Below, piece after piece: positions 9,437-17,768 of a stretch of DNA of 64,000 nucleotides. The notes below the pieces were generated by a model that saw nothing but the letters and a program-made list of their open reading frames with translations, was not told the DNA's origin and did not search any database. The stretch is from the NCBI RefSeq assembly GCF_016862215.1, contig NZ_BOMN01000087.1, forward strand, positions 224,832 through 288,831, read 5' to 3'. Origin of the DNA: Winogradskya humida. GTDB taxonomy: Bacteria > Actinomycetota > Actinomycetes > Mycobacteriales > Micromonosporaceae. Every line of letters begins with the position of its first letter. The stretch's first letter is position 1. The position numbers and the translations under genes were made by a program.

Positions 9437-9510
9437 GGCACTCCCTGGCTGGAACGGCGGATGGCAGGGGGCGGGCCGGGGGCAGCCGGCCCGCCCGAGG
9501 GGGAGAGCGG

Positions 9511-9843
9511 TCAGCTCTCCGGGTGGTGCACGGAGAAGACGGTGTACGCGTGCGGGTCCGGCTTGGCGAGCTTGGCGGCCTTGTCCCGGCCGACCTGGAC
9601 GTCGGGGTCCGACATGGTCGCCTTGATGTCCGACTTGCGCTGCCACTGCGCGAAGTACGTGACCCGGGTGCCGTCGAGGCTGGTCAGGATGTTGACGCTG
9701 ATGCAGCCGGGGCGGTGCCGGATGAACTTGTCGGCGCTCTCGGTCAGCACCTCGGCCAGCTCCTGCTGCTTGTCGGGCTCGACCTCGAAGACGTTCACCA
9801 TCGCGAAGGTGCCGTCACCGGTACGGATGACTGTCTCGCTCAT
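9511..9843 (-). CDS. Antibiotic biosynthesis monooxygenase (ABM)-fold protein
   Basis: 110-residue ferredoxin-like dimeric alpha-beta barrel protein. The segment MVNVFEVEPDKQQELAEVL, followed by RHRPGCISVNILTSLDGTRV and YFAQWQRKSDIKATM, fits the ABM/quinol monooxygenase family. These small cofactor-free proteins oxidise activated aromatics or assist quinone formation. The ATG overlaps the DAHP synthase stop (ATGA), with AAAGGA upstream. In this operon it could act on the aromatic intermediate made from DAHP-derived precursor and O-methylated next door. Members with no catalytic role also exist. Confidence 0.8.
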   Translation of the reverse strand: MSETVIRTGDGTFAMVNVFEVEPDKQQELAEVLTESADKFIRHRPGCISVNILTSLDGTRVTYFAQWQRKSDIKATMSDPDVQVGRDKAAKLAKPDPHAYTVFSVHHPES

Positions 9844-11081
9844 GAGCGGGTTTCCTTTCTCGTGATCGGCGTGGACGGGTTCGCCCACGCCCGGGCCACC
9901 TCGACGGCCTGGGCCGGGTTGAGGCGGGGGTCGCAGTAGGACGTCGGCACGGCGGTGGGATCAAGCTCCGCCGGGTCCTGCCAGACGCATTCGGCGACGT
10001 CGAACGGGGTCGTCTCGAGGTGCAGCCCGGCGGCCACCCCGCCGGCCTCGGTGACGGCCTGCTGGAAGGCGCGCACCTCCGCGACGACGGTGTGCACCGA
10101 GCGGACCTTCACCCCGGACGGCGACTTCACGGTGTTGCCGTGCATCGGGTCGGACAGCCAGGACACGGGGTGCCCGGCCCGGCGTACGGCCGCGACGAGC
10201 GGTGGCAGCGCGGTGGCCGCGACCGCCGCGCCCATCCGGGCGATCAGGGTGAGCCGCCCGGGTTCGCGCCCCGGGTCCAGGCGGGCGCAGAGGGCGAGCA
10301 GGTCCTCCGGGCGCGTCGTCGGCCCGACCTTGCACGCGACCGGGTTGGCGACGTGGGCCAGCATCATCGCGTGCGGGCCGTCCGGCTGCCGGGTGCGCTC
10401 GCCGATCCAGGGCAGGTGGGTCGAGGCGAGGATGGTCCCGGGCGACGTGCGCCGCAGCAGGGGCAGCTCGTAGTCGAAGACCAGCGCCTCGTGGCTCGTC
10501 CACACCGGGGCGCCGGCGGCCGGGGTCCAGGCGCTGCTGCGCTGGCGCAGGAAGGCGACGGCGGAGAACGCGGCGTAGTAGCAGTCCAGCATGCGCTCGG
10601 GGTCGGCGCGCCGGGCCCGGGCGGTCGGCTCCGGCCCGTTGACCAGGTGCCCGCGGTAGACCGGCAGCTCCACGCCGGAGACGACCTCGACGCTCTCGCT
10701 GCGCGGCTTGGCGAACTGGCCGGCGATCCGCCCGATCCGCAGCACCGGTTTGCCGGTCCCGGCCGCCATCATCCCGGCCAGCGCGTCGAGCAGGCCGGCC
10801 TTGCGTGCCAGCGTGCCCGGCGTGCACTCGGCCGGGTCCTCGGCACAGTCGCCGGCCTGGATGACCAGGTGGTCACCGGCGGCGGCCTCGGCCAGCAGGT
10901 TGCGCAGCTGGCGTACCTCGTCCCAGTTGACGAGCCCGGGCAGCCGGGCCAACTCGGCGCGGACCGCGGCGGCCTGGACCGGATCCGCCCAGTCGGGTTG
11001 CTGTCGCGCCGCGCTGAGGTCCCACGGGATCTCCTCCTCGAGATCCAGCAGGGGAGCAGCCGGCAGCGGGTAGCGCCCCAT
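9840..11081 (-). CDS. Class II 3-deoxy-D-arabino-heptulosonate-7-phosphate synthase
   Basis: 413 residues, class II (plant/actinobacterial, PhzC-like) DAHP synthase, catalysing PEP plus erythrose-4-phosphate to DAHP, the entry to the shikimate pathway. Key motifs are QAGDCAE, RIGRIAGQFAKPR, WTSHEALVFDYE, CKVGPTT, WLSDPMHGNT and HLETTP. The family's N-terminal and internal regulatory helices appear short, as in secondary-metabolism copies that escape feedback, but an alignment is needed to confirm this. Its ATG overlaps the O-methyltransferase stop by one base (TGATG), and its stop overlaps the ABM start. It probably raises chorismate or shikimate supply for the product of this locus. Confidence 0.95.
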   Translation of the reverse strand: MGRYPLPAAPLLDLEEEIPWDLSAARQQPDWADPVQAAAVRAELARLPGLVNWDEVRQLRNLLAEAAAGDHLVIQAGDCAEDPAECTPGTLARKAGLLDALAGMMAAGTGKPVLRIGRIAGQFAKPRSESVEVVSGVELPVYRGHLVNGPEPTARARRADPERMLDCYYAAFSAVAFLRQRSSAWTPAAGAPVWTSHEALVFDYELPLLRRTSPGTILASTHLPWIGERTRQPDGPHAMMLAHVANPVACKVGPTTRPEDLLALCARLDPGREPGRLTLIARMGAAVAATALPPLVAAVRRAGHPVSWLSDPMHGNTVKSPSGVKVRSVHTVVAEVRAFQQAVTEAGGVAAGLHLETTPFDVAECVWQDPAELDPTAVPTSYCDPRLNPAQAVEVARAWANPSTPITRKETRS

Positions 11082-11779
11082 CAGGCGGGAACCTCGTCGA
11101 ACGGGAGCCGGCGGGCCAGCGTCAGTCCGTCCGCGATCGGCAGCATGACCAGTTCGACCCGGTCGTCCTGACGGGCGTGCTCGTTGAACCGGCGTACGGC
11201 GGCTGCCTTCTCGCCGGGCTGCTCGTCGATCACCTCGCCGCTGAACAGCGTGTTGTCGACCATCAGCAGCGCGCCGGGCAGCATCCGCGGCACCAGTTCC
11301 TCCCAGTACCCGACGTAGCCGGGCTTGTCGGCGTCGATGAACGCCAGGTCGAGGTGGGGTTCGGCGGGCAGGGCGCGCAGCGTGTCGAGCGCCGGGCCGA
11401 GGCGCAGCTCGATGCGGTCGGCGACGCCGCCGCGGGTCCAGAACTCCCGGGCGAGTGTGGTCCACTCCGGGGACACGTCACAGGTGATCAGTGCTCCGCC
11501 GGGGGACAGGCCGCGGGCCAGGCACAGCGAGGAGAAGCCGGTGAAGGTGCCCACCTCGACGATGCGTTTCGCGCCCAGTAGCCGGACCAGGAAGGTCAGC
11601 AGGGCACCCTCCTCGGGGGCGACGCTCATGTGCGCCTGGTCGGGGATCGCTTCGCGGGTCCGGTCGAGGAGTTCGGCCAGCAGCGGGTCGGGGACCATCC
11701 GGCCCTGGTGGAGCAGGTAGTCGTAGAGCCCGGTGGTGAGGGGCAGATTTCGCTGGGTCAGGGAGTCGTTGCGCAGCAA
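11081..11779 (-). CDS. Class I SAM-dependent O-methyltransferase (caffeoyl-CoA/catechol type)
   Basis: 232 residues, the size of cation-dependent caffeoyl-CoA/catechol O-methyltransferases. The SAM-binding loop is VEVGTFTGFSSL. The divalent-metal ligands fall in FIDADKPGYVGYWEE and VDNTLFSGEV. The TTG start at 11779 is preceded by GGAGGA at ideal spacing; no ATG or GTG is placed as well. The expected reaction is methylation of a vicinal phenolic hydroxyl. Co-transcription with metK, the adenosine-type kinase and metF gives it a private SAM supply, and with DAHP synthase suggests a shikimate-derived catechol substrate. Confidence 0.93.
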   Translation of the reverse strand: MLRNDSLTQRNLPLTTGLYDYLLHQGRMVPDPLLAELLDRTREAIPDQAHMSVAPEEGALLTFLVRLLGAKRIVEVGTFTGFSSLCLARGLSPGGALITCDVSPEWTTLAREFWTRGGVADRIELRLGPALDTLRALPAEPHLDLAFIDADKPGYVGYWEELVPRMLPGALLMVDNTLFSGEVIDEQPGEKAAAVRRFNEHARQDDRVELVMLPIADGLTLARRLPFDEVPA

Positions 11780-11814
11780 GGGTTCCTCCGGTCGATCGGT
11801 GGTGACTTACGCGG

Positions 11815-12591
11815 TCACACCGCGGTGGTGCGAGCGGCGGGTCGCCAGTCGCGATAGGCGCGGGCGACCGCCCCGGACTCGACGGCGAGCCCGTCGAGGA
11901 CGGCCCGGAAGTCGCCGGTGCAGTGCAGTTCGAAGCGCCGCCGCTCGCCCGGATGGGCCGGTTCCCGGACGAAGTAGAAGACCGTGGATCCCTCGTACGG
12001 GTTGTGGCCGCCGCCTTCCGCCAGCAGGCCGGCATCCGTGCGCCAGGTCGTGATCAGCCGGGTCAGCAGCGTGGCGTCGGGGCGGGTCACCACGAACGCG
12101 GTGTGCTGTTCGAAGCCCTGTGCGGCCTCGGCGTCCTCGATCCGCCGCTCGTAGCCGGCGCTGTCGCGGGGCAGCAGGAAGACCTCGACCGCCGCATGGC
12201 GCCGGCCGTCCGGCAGGTCCAGGCGCAACCGCGTGATGGCGACGTCGCAGGCGTCCGGATCGACGTCGTAGCGCGAGGCCAGCCGTCGCCGGACGACGGT
12301 GCTGGGGGTGATCGGCTGCGGCTCCAGCCCGAGCCGGTCCAGCTCGCTCAGGCCGGCGTCGAGGCTCCGGGGGAAGAGCAGCACGCCGCAGTGGTCGAAC
12401 ACGCAGGACCGGGCGGTCAGGGCGGCGCTCGCACCGCCGGGAACGGCCGGGGCCAGCAGGGCCGTCGCGGAGGCGGTCGACGTGTTTCGCGCGGTGCTGA
12501 TCGTGTCAGCGAGCCGATCGCGGTCCGTGTCGGAGAACGAGTCACCGGAAACGTCCCGCAACGTCGTTCCGATGGGGTGGGAAACGGGCAT
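11815..12591 (-). CDS. Unrecognised 258-residue protein, first gene of the methylation/DAHP operon
   Basis: I do not recognise a family. The start at 12591 is firm: AGGAGG lies just upstream, and the frame upstream of it is low-complexity. The protein is soluble, with no signal peptide or membrane span. Conserved-looking blocks are RSCVFDHCGVLLFPRS, RHAAVEVFLLPRDSAGYERRIEDAE, EQHTAFVVTRPD and GHNPYEGSTVFYF. Scattered His and Cys residues could bind a metal or heme, but no known motif is complete. As the first gene of an operon with O-methyltransferase and DAHP synthase, it may be an aromatic-tailoring enzyme. That is inference from position only. Confidence 0.6.
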   Translation of the reverse strand: MPVSHPIGTTLRDVSGDSFSDTDRDRLADTISTARNTSTASATALLAPAVPGGASAALTARSCVFDHCGVLLFPRSLDAGLSELDRLGLEPQPITPSTVVRRRLASRYDVDPDACDVAITRLRLDLPDGRRHAAVEVFLLPRDSAGYERRIEDAEAAQGFEQHTAFVVTRPDATLLTRLITTWRTDAGLLAEGGGHNPYEGSTVFYFVREPAHPGERRRFELHCTGDFRAVLDGLAVESGAVARAYRDWRPAARTTAV

Positions 12592-13020
12592 CGATACCTC
12601 CTGGTGGGGGGTTCGACGAAAGTGTGCCGTTACTTTTTCCGGCGCCGCAAGAACCTTTTCCGCAGTTAGCCCCGCGTCAGGCTTTTGACCGGCGCAAACA
12701 CCCGGCATTCGGTGATTCCGATAACTTCTATCGGGCCCGCCGAAGTAAAAGAATGTGTTGTCGGTGGCGTCGTGGGAGCGCTGTCCATATTGATATTCCA
12801 TTCGTCACCGCAGGCCCGTCGCCGATGACCACGACGCGGTTTGTGCAGGTCGTCGCTGCATTGGTGCGCCACGCACGGCGTACGCCATAAATTATCCTTT
12901 TGGGCCGCGGTCGGCCCGGCCATAAGGTTCGTCAATAGGCCGGTCTGGACGATTCGCCGCGCTTACGGCCAGAATCCGTTGCAGCAATGGGGCGATGCAG
13001 CAAGCAGACGGAGGTTCGCC
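12592..13020. promoter_or_regulatory. Divergent intergenic region with a 17-bp dyad
   Basis: 429 bases without a gene separate the leftward operon from the rightward AMP-ligase gene, and the stretch is locally AT-richer than its surroundings. It holds an inverted repeat CCGATA-ACTTC-TATCGG at 12718-12734, 127 bases upstream of the leftward start, a plausible operator for one of the two LysR proteins. Promoters for both directions should lie here. No convincing -35/-10 pair was identified. Confidence 0.5.
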
Positions 13021-14619
13021 GTGGAATTTCCCGCGTTACAACCGACGGGTCCTTTGACATTCACCGCATACCTCGAGCGGGCCGCCGCCGGGCATCCGGG
13101 CGCCGCGGTACACGACGGTTCCCGGTGGCGGACCTGGCAGGAATGCCTGACACAGTCCGAGCGCACCGCGGGTGTCCTGCACCGCCGGGGACTGCGGGCC
13201 GGCGACGTGCTGGCGGCCCAGCTGCCGAACGGCTGGGAATGGCTGGTGCTGCACGCGGCGACCGCGCGGCTCGGCGTTCTGCTGCTGCCGTTGCACACCG
13301 CCTACCGGGCGCACGAGCTGGCGTCGTTGCTGACGCAGGCCGGCGCCGTCGCCCTCGTGGCCCGTGACTCGTACCGGGGCCGCTACCGCGTCGACGAGAT
13401 TCTCGGCGTACAGCAGAGGTGCCCGTCGCTGCGTGAGGTCTGGATCTCGCCCAGTGGTGACCTTCCCGGGGCCGTCGCCGGTCTGCGCAGCTCCACGGAG
13501 CTGCTCACCGCCGAGCCGGCGGGTGAGCTGCCCGATGCCCCGCGCGACTCGCAGGCGCCCCTGCTGCTCCTCGCCTCCTCCGGCACGACCTCGCAGCGGC
13601 CGAAACTCTGTGTCCACCGCCACGCCGGCCTGCTCGGTAACGCCGAGGCCGTGGCGCAGGACGGGGGTCTCGGCCCCGGCGACACGATCGTCTCGGCCAG
13701 CCCGCTCAGCCACGCGTTCGGTCTGCTCTCGGTGCACCTCGCCCTGGTCACCGGTGGTGCCGTCGGGCTGTTCGAGGGCTGGAACGCCCGTAACTTCCTC
13801 GACCTGCTGCACGCCGCGTCGGCGACCGCGGCCTTCGCCGTGCCGGCGCAACTGCGTGACCTGGTGGCGCTGCTCGAGCAGTCGCCGCAGGAGACGCTGC
13901 CCGCGCTGCGGGAGGTGCGGACCGGGGGCGCGCCGGTGCCACGGGAGCTGGTCGACGGGCTACGGCGTACGGTCGGCGCCCGGGTCATCGTCCAATGGGG
14001 AATGACCGAGGTCGGCGCGGGGACCTACACCCGCCCCGGCGACCCGGCCGAGCTCACCGGCACCGTCGGCCGGCCCGGGTCCGGGGCGCAGGTCAGGGTC
14101 GTCGACGAGAGCGGGGCACCGGCCGGGCCCGGGGTCACGGGCGAGCTGCAATATCGCAGCCCCACCATGTTCAGCGAATACTTCCGGGCGCCGGCGCTGA
14201 CCCGCGCGGCGCTGACGCCGGACGGCTGGCTGCGCTGCGGTGATCGGGCCGCTCTCAACGCCGACGGGTCGGTGAGCTACCGCGGCCGGGCCGACGAGCT
14301 CATCAACCGCGGCGGGCTGAAGTTCAACGCCCTCGAGGTGGAGGAGCTGCTCAACGATCTGCCACAGCTCGTCCAGCACGCGGTCGTGGCGACCCCGGAC
14401 CCCCGGCTCGGTCAGCGTTCGTGCCTGATCGTCGCGCTGGCCGAGGGCGCCGATCTCACCCTGGACGAGGTGACCGGTCACCTGTCCCGCAAGGGGCTGG
14501 CGACCTACAAACTGCCGGAGCGGCTCGTCGTGGTCGACCGGTTGCCGACCACGGTCACCGGGAAGATCGCCCGGGCCCGCCTCCAAGCCGTCGTGCCCCC
14601 GGCGGCGGTGGCCCGATGA
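13021..14619 (+). CDS. Aryl/acyl-AMP ligase (class I adenylate-forming enzyme)
   Basis: 532 residues, ANL superfamily, the usual length of stand-alone aryl-CoA/aryl-AMP ligases. The phosphate-binding loop is LASSGTTSQRPK. Further motifs are PLSHAFGL, VQWGMTEVG, the GDRAAL hinge region, YRGRADELINRGGLKFNALEVEE, and a C-terminal PTTVTGKIAR with the catalytic Lys. The GTG at 13021 is supported by GGAGG and by alignment of the N-terminus with family length. The substrate is probably an aromatic acid, given the DAHP synthase across the divergent promoter. No carrier protein or NRPS/PKS gene lies in the window, so transfer to CoA or to a distant carrier is open. Confidence 0.9.
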   Translation: MEFPALQPTGPLTFTAYLERAAAGHPGAAVHDGSRWRTWQECLTQSERTAGVLHRRGLRAGDVLAAQLPNGWEWLVLHAATARLGVLLLPLHTAYRAHELASLLTQAGAVALVARDSYRGRYRVDEILGVQQRCPSLREVWISPSGDLPGAVAGLRSSTELLTAEPAGELPDAPRDSQAPLLLLASSGTTSQRPKLCVHRHAGLLGNAEAVAQDGGLGPGDTIVSASPLSHAFGLLSVHLALVTGGAVGLFEGWNARNFLDLLHAASATAAFAVPAQLRDLVALLEQSPQETLPALREVRTGGAPVPRELVDGLRRTVGARVIVQWGMTEVGAGTYTRPGDPAELTGTVGRPGSGAQVRVVDESGAPAGPGVTGELQYRSPTMFSEYFRAPALTRAALTPDGWLRCGDRAALNADGSVSYRGRADELINRGGLKFNALEVEELLNDLPQLVQHAVVATPDPRLGQRSCLIVALAEGADLTLDEVTGHLSRKGLATYKLPERLVVVDRLPTTVTGKIARARLQAVVPPAAVAR

Positions 14620-14629
14620 CCACGCCGAT

Positions 14630-15502
14630 TCAGCTGCCCAGGTGCTCGCGCAGCATGTCCTGGAAGCCGGCCAGGGCGGGATTGGCGGTGTTGCGGTCCA
14701 GCCAGGTCATCGTCACGTTGGTACGCAGGTCGGTGTCCTCGCTGTGCACCACCGCCACCTCGCCCCGGGCGACCTGGTGGCGCACCGACAGCAGGGGCAG
14801 CAACGCGAGCCCCATGCCGGCCGCCACGCACGCGCCGAGCGTGCCGATGCTGGACACCTCCGCGACGGGCTCCTTGGCGCCCGGCCCGAAGACCTCGTCG
14901 AACATCTCCCGGAAGCCGCAGCCCTGCTCGGTGGCCAGGAACGGCTCCGCGCTGAGCTCGGCCAGCCCGGCCCGGCCCCGCTCGGCCAGCGGATGCTTCG
15001 GCGGCACGATGACCACGAGCGGCTCCTCGACCAGCGTCTCCGAACGCAGCGACGGGTCCGGCGGCGGAGTGCCGAAGGTCAGGCAGAGGTCCAGATCACC
15101 GCGGCGCACGGCTCTGTACAGCTCACCTCGGTTGTGGTGGCCCAGCCGCACCCGCATGTCGGGATGGCGCTCGCGGTACTCGGAGAGCACGGGTGGCAGC
15201 AGATGCACGCTGACCGTCTCCAGGGCGCCGACCGCGAGCTCCGTGCCCGGCCGGGAGACCGCGAAACGCGCCTCCTCGAGGAGCTTGAGGATGCGGCCGG
15301 TGTATTCCGAGAGCACCGCTCCCTGCGGGGTCAGCCGCAGCCTGCGCTGGGAACGGTCGAGCAGATCCACGCCGAGCTCGCGTTCCAGGACCTGGATCTG
15401 ATCGCTGATGCTCGATTGCGCGTAATGCAGTTCCTTGGCCGCCTGCGTGACGCTCAGCGTCCGGGCGACGGTCTCGAACGCTCGAAGATTCCTCAGCTCC
15501 AC
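14630..15502 (-). CDS. LysR-family transcriptional regulator
   Basis: 290 residues. The N-terminal winged helix-turn-helix reads ELRNLRAFETVARTLSVTQAA then LHYAQSSISDQIQVLE, followed by the LysR substrate-binding domain (VLSEYRERHPDMRVRLG, GMGLALLPLLSV). The GTG at 15502, with GGAG upstream, gives the standard LysR N-terminus; longer in-frame starts add unrelated residues. It converges with the AMP-ligase gene and diverges from the MFS exporter gene, with a classical LysR box between. It most likely controls exporter expression in response to an aromatic ligand, and its own synthesis. Confidence 0.92.
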   Translation of the reverse strand: MELRNLRAFETVARTLSVTQAAKELHYAQSSISDQIQVLERELGVDLLDRSQRRLRLTPQGAVLSEYTGRILKLLEEARFAVSRPGTELAVGALETVSVHLLPPVLSEYRERHPDMRVRLGHHNRGELYRAVRRGDLDLCLTFGTPPPDPSLRSETLVEEPLVVIVPPKHPLAERGRAGLAELSAEPFLATEQGCGFREMFDEVFGPGAKEPVAEVSSIGTLGACVAAGMGLALLPLLSVRHQVARGEVAVVHSEDTDLRTNVTMTWLDRNTANPALAGFQDMLREHLGS

Positions 15503-15542
15503 GCGCCTGGCTCCTTCGTCAGCATTGTCAGCCGTCCGCATC

Positions 15543-15559
15543 CATCGGCTCAGCCGATG
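15543..15559. promoter_or_regulatory. LysR box (ATC-N9-GAT)
   Basis: CATCGGCTCAGCCGATG is a perfect 8+1+8 dyad containing the classical T-N11-A LysR recognition core. It lies 41 bases upstream of the lysR start and 124 bases upstream of the exporter start, which is the usual position for autoregulation plus divergent activation. Confidence 0.7.
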
Positions 15560-15626
15560 ATACCCAGCGGTCCTTCCGGGAACCAGCGCCGACAAATCGG
15601 GCGCCCGTTCCGGTTGAATCAGGAAG

Positions 15627-15644
15627 ACCTGTCCTGCGACAGGT
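15627..15644. promoter_or_regulatory. Second inverted repeat in the exporter 5' region
   Basis: ACCTGTC-CTGC-GACAGGT has perfect 7-bp arms and ends 38 bases before the exporter ATG. It could be a second operator, such as for a TetR/MarR-type repressor, or an mRNA hairpin in the leader. Its half-site does not match the upstream LysR box. Confidence 0.4.
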
Positions 15645-15682
15645 GCGCTGAACCAATGCGATTTCTATTTGAGGAGAAACAC

Positions 15683-17089
15683 ATGGCAACGCAGGCGGGG
15701 CCGCAGCCCGTGGTGGCAGCGGAACGGTCGCAAAAGCCGTCGGGTACGCTGCTGATCGGTCTTTCCCTCGGCTACTTCATGGTGTTGCTGGACCTGACGA
15801 TCGTCGCGGTGGCGTTGCCCGCGATCTCCCAGAGCCTCAACGTCGGGCTGAGCGCCCTGGAATGGGTCACCAACGGTTACACCGTCACGTTCGCGGCCCT
15901 GCTGCTCACCGCGGGATGGCTGTCGGACCGGTTCGGTGGCAAACGGATCTTCCTCATCGGACTGGTCGCGTTCGGGGTGCTGTCCGGCGCCTCCGCCGCG
16001 GTGAACAGTCTCGGTGCCCTGGTGGGGCTGCGCCTGGCCCTCGGCGTCGCCGGTGCGCTGCTGCTGCCGGCCTCGCTGGCGATCATCACCAACGCGTACA
16101 CCGTCCCGGCGGAACGGGCTCGCGCGGTCGGCTCGTGGGCGGCCATCACAGGTGCGGCGCTCGCTGCCGGTCCTGTCGTCGGTGGCCTGCTGACGGAGTC
16201 GGTCGGCTGGCGCGCGATCTTCCTGGTCAACGTGCCGCTCGCGCTGATCAGCCTGGTGATCACCGTGCGGCTGGCCTCGGAGACCGCCCGCAAGCCGCGC
16301 AGCGGACTCGACCTGACCGGGCAGCTCAGTGCGGTCGTCGCGCTGGCCGCGCTGGTCTACGCCCTGATCGAGGGCCCGGCCAAGGGCTGGACGGACACCG
16401 CCGTGGTGGTGGCCTTCGCCATCGCGGTCCTCGCGGCGGCGATCTTCGTCGGCGCCGAGATCCGGGCCGGGGACACGGCGATGCTGCCGCCGCGGATGTT
16501 CCAGCGGGGTGGCTTCACGGCCGCGCTGGTGGCGGGGCTGCTCGCCAACTTCGGGCTGTCCGGGCTGCTGTTCGTGCTGTCGCTGTTCTTCCAGGACAGC
16601 CGCGGATACTCCGCGTCGGTCGCCGGTCTGGCGTTCCTGCCGCTGACCATCCCGACCGCCATCAACCCGATCTTCACCGGCCGGCTGGTCGGCCGGATCG
16701 GCCCGCGCGTCCCGGCCACGATCGGTTTTGTCCTCATGGGAGTCGGCGCGCTGATCCAGGCGCCGTTCACCGGTGATTCCGGGCTCGCCCTGGCGGCCAC
16801 GGTGGTGGGTCTGCTGGTGTTCGGGTTCGGCATCTCCTTCGCGCTGCCCGCCCTGGTCGCGGGTGTGGCCAGCACCGTTCCGACCGAGTTCGCCGGCATC
16901 GGCGCCGGCACGCTCAACTCGGCCCGCCAGGTCGGCGCCTCCCTCGGGGTGGCCGTCCTCGGTGTGGTCCTCAGCCAGGCCTCGTCCAACGCCTCCGGCA
17001 CCCGCCTCGCGCTGATCGTCGGCGGCGTGGTGCTGCTGGCCGGTGCCTTGATCGCGGGCACCGGGCTGCGCGGGCGCACCCCCGCGTAG
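15683..17089 (+). CDS. MFS drug exporter, DHA2 (14-TM) family
   Basis: 468 residues with about 14 hydrophobic segments, the EmrB/QacA type. It shows LDLTIVAVALPAI in TM1, the motif A loop GWLSDRFGGKR after TM2, and the antiporter motif region LGVAGALLLPASLAII. The ATG at 15683 follows GAGGAG; the long frame upstream is antisense to lysR and is not coding. Expected to use the proton gradient to export a small molecule, probably the product of this locus and so a self-resistance gene. It is divergent from the LysR regulator. Confidence 0.93.
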   Translation: MATQAGPQPVVAAERSQKPSGTLLIGLSLGYFMVLLDLTIVAVALPAISQSLNVGLSALEWVTNGYTVTFAALLLTAGWLSDRFGGKRIFLIGLVAFGVLSGASAAVNSLGALVGLRLALGVAGALLLPASLAIITNAYTVPAERARAVGSWAAITGAALAAGPVVGGLLTESVGWRAIFLVNVPLALISLVITVRLASETARKPRSGLDLTGQLSAVVALAALVYALIEGPAKGWTDTAVVVAFAIAVLAAAIFVGAEIRAGDTAMLPPRMFQRGGFTAALVAGLLANFGLSGLLFVLSLFFQDSRGYSASVAGLAFLPLTIPTAINPIFTGRLVGRIGPRVPATIGFVLMGVGALIQAPFTGDSGLALAATVVGLLVFGFGISFALPALVAGVASTVPTEFAGIGAGTLNSARQVGASLGVAVLGVVLSQASSNASGTRLALIVGGVVLLAGALIAGTGLRGRTPA

Positions 17090-17165
17090 CGGCGGCGTAG
17101 TCGCGCGCAGCGGCGTGCGGCGGGCGGACCTGTCGTCACTGTAGGTCGTCATTCAAGGAGGAAAA

Positions 17166-17768
17166 GTGGCATCACCGACGTTGAGCACCCCGTCCGGGGC
17201 GCCCCGGCTGCAGCTGGACGGAGTCGATCATCTCGCCTTCGTCACCTGGAAGCCCCGCGCGACCCTGGAGTTCTACACCGAGGTGCTGGGCATGCCCCTC
17301 GTGCACGCGATCACGGCCAACGGCTGGGTCACCGAGGACTACCCGGATTTCGTGCACTTCTTCTTCGACATGGGCCGTGGCAACCGGATCGCCTTCTTCT
17401 ACTACTTCGACCTGCCCGAGGAGGGCCCGCCGAGCGATCTCATGCACCGGTCCCGGCACCTCGCCTTCCACGTCGACACCGACCAGGAGCTGCTCACCTG
17501 GCGGGCCCGGCTCAAGGCGCACGGGGTGCGGGTCACCACGCCGCTGGCACACGAGCTGATCGAGTCGATCTACTTCGACGACCCGAACGGCATCCAGCTG
17601 GAGATCACCCGGCCGATGCGGGAGATGTCGGAGATCGACGCGCGCGACGCCGACCTGACCCTGCGCGCGCTGGTCGACGTCGCCGATTCGCCACGCCCGT
17701 CGGCGGAGGCGCTCTGGCAGCGCAAGGCCGAACTGATCCGCAAGGACGAGGAGGTAGAGAACTCATGA
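17166..17768 (+). CDS. VOC (glyoxalase/extradiol dioxygenase)-family protein
   Basis: 200 residues with two vicinal-oxygen-chelate modules. Probable metal ligands are His22 (VDHLAFVTW), a His in the RHLAFHVDTD block near residue 98, and Glu in GIQLEITRP near residue 145. These match the 2-His-1-Glu set of extradiol dioxygenases and lyases. GTG start with AAGGAGG upstream. It overlaps the next small gene by ATGA. Placed between the exporter and the FAD hydroxylase, it may cleave or rearrange a hydroxylated aromatic, or act as a resistance protein that binds the product. Confidence 0.82.
   Translation: MASPTLSTPSGAPRLQLDGVDHLAFVTWKPRATLEFYTEVLGMPLVHAITANGWVTEDYPDFVHFFFDMGRGNRIAFFYYFDLPEEGPPSDLMHRSRHLAFHVDTDQELLTWRARLKAHGVRVTTPLAHELIESIYFDDPNGIQLEITRPMREMSEIDARDADLTLRALVDVADSPRPSAEALWQRKAELIRKDEEVENS

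Noticed and set aside
14642..15682. Upstream extension of the exporter frame
   Set aside because: Runs antisense to lysR; the ATG at 15683 has a strong ribosome site and a normal MFS N-terminus.
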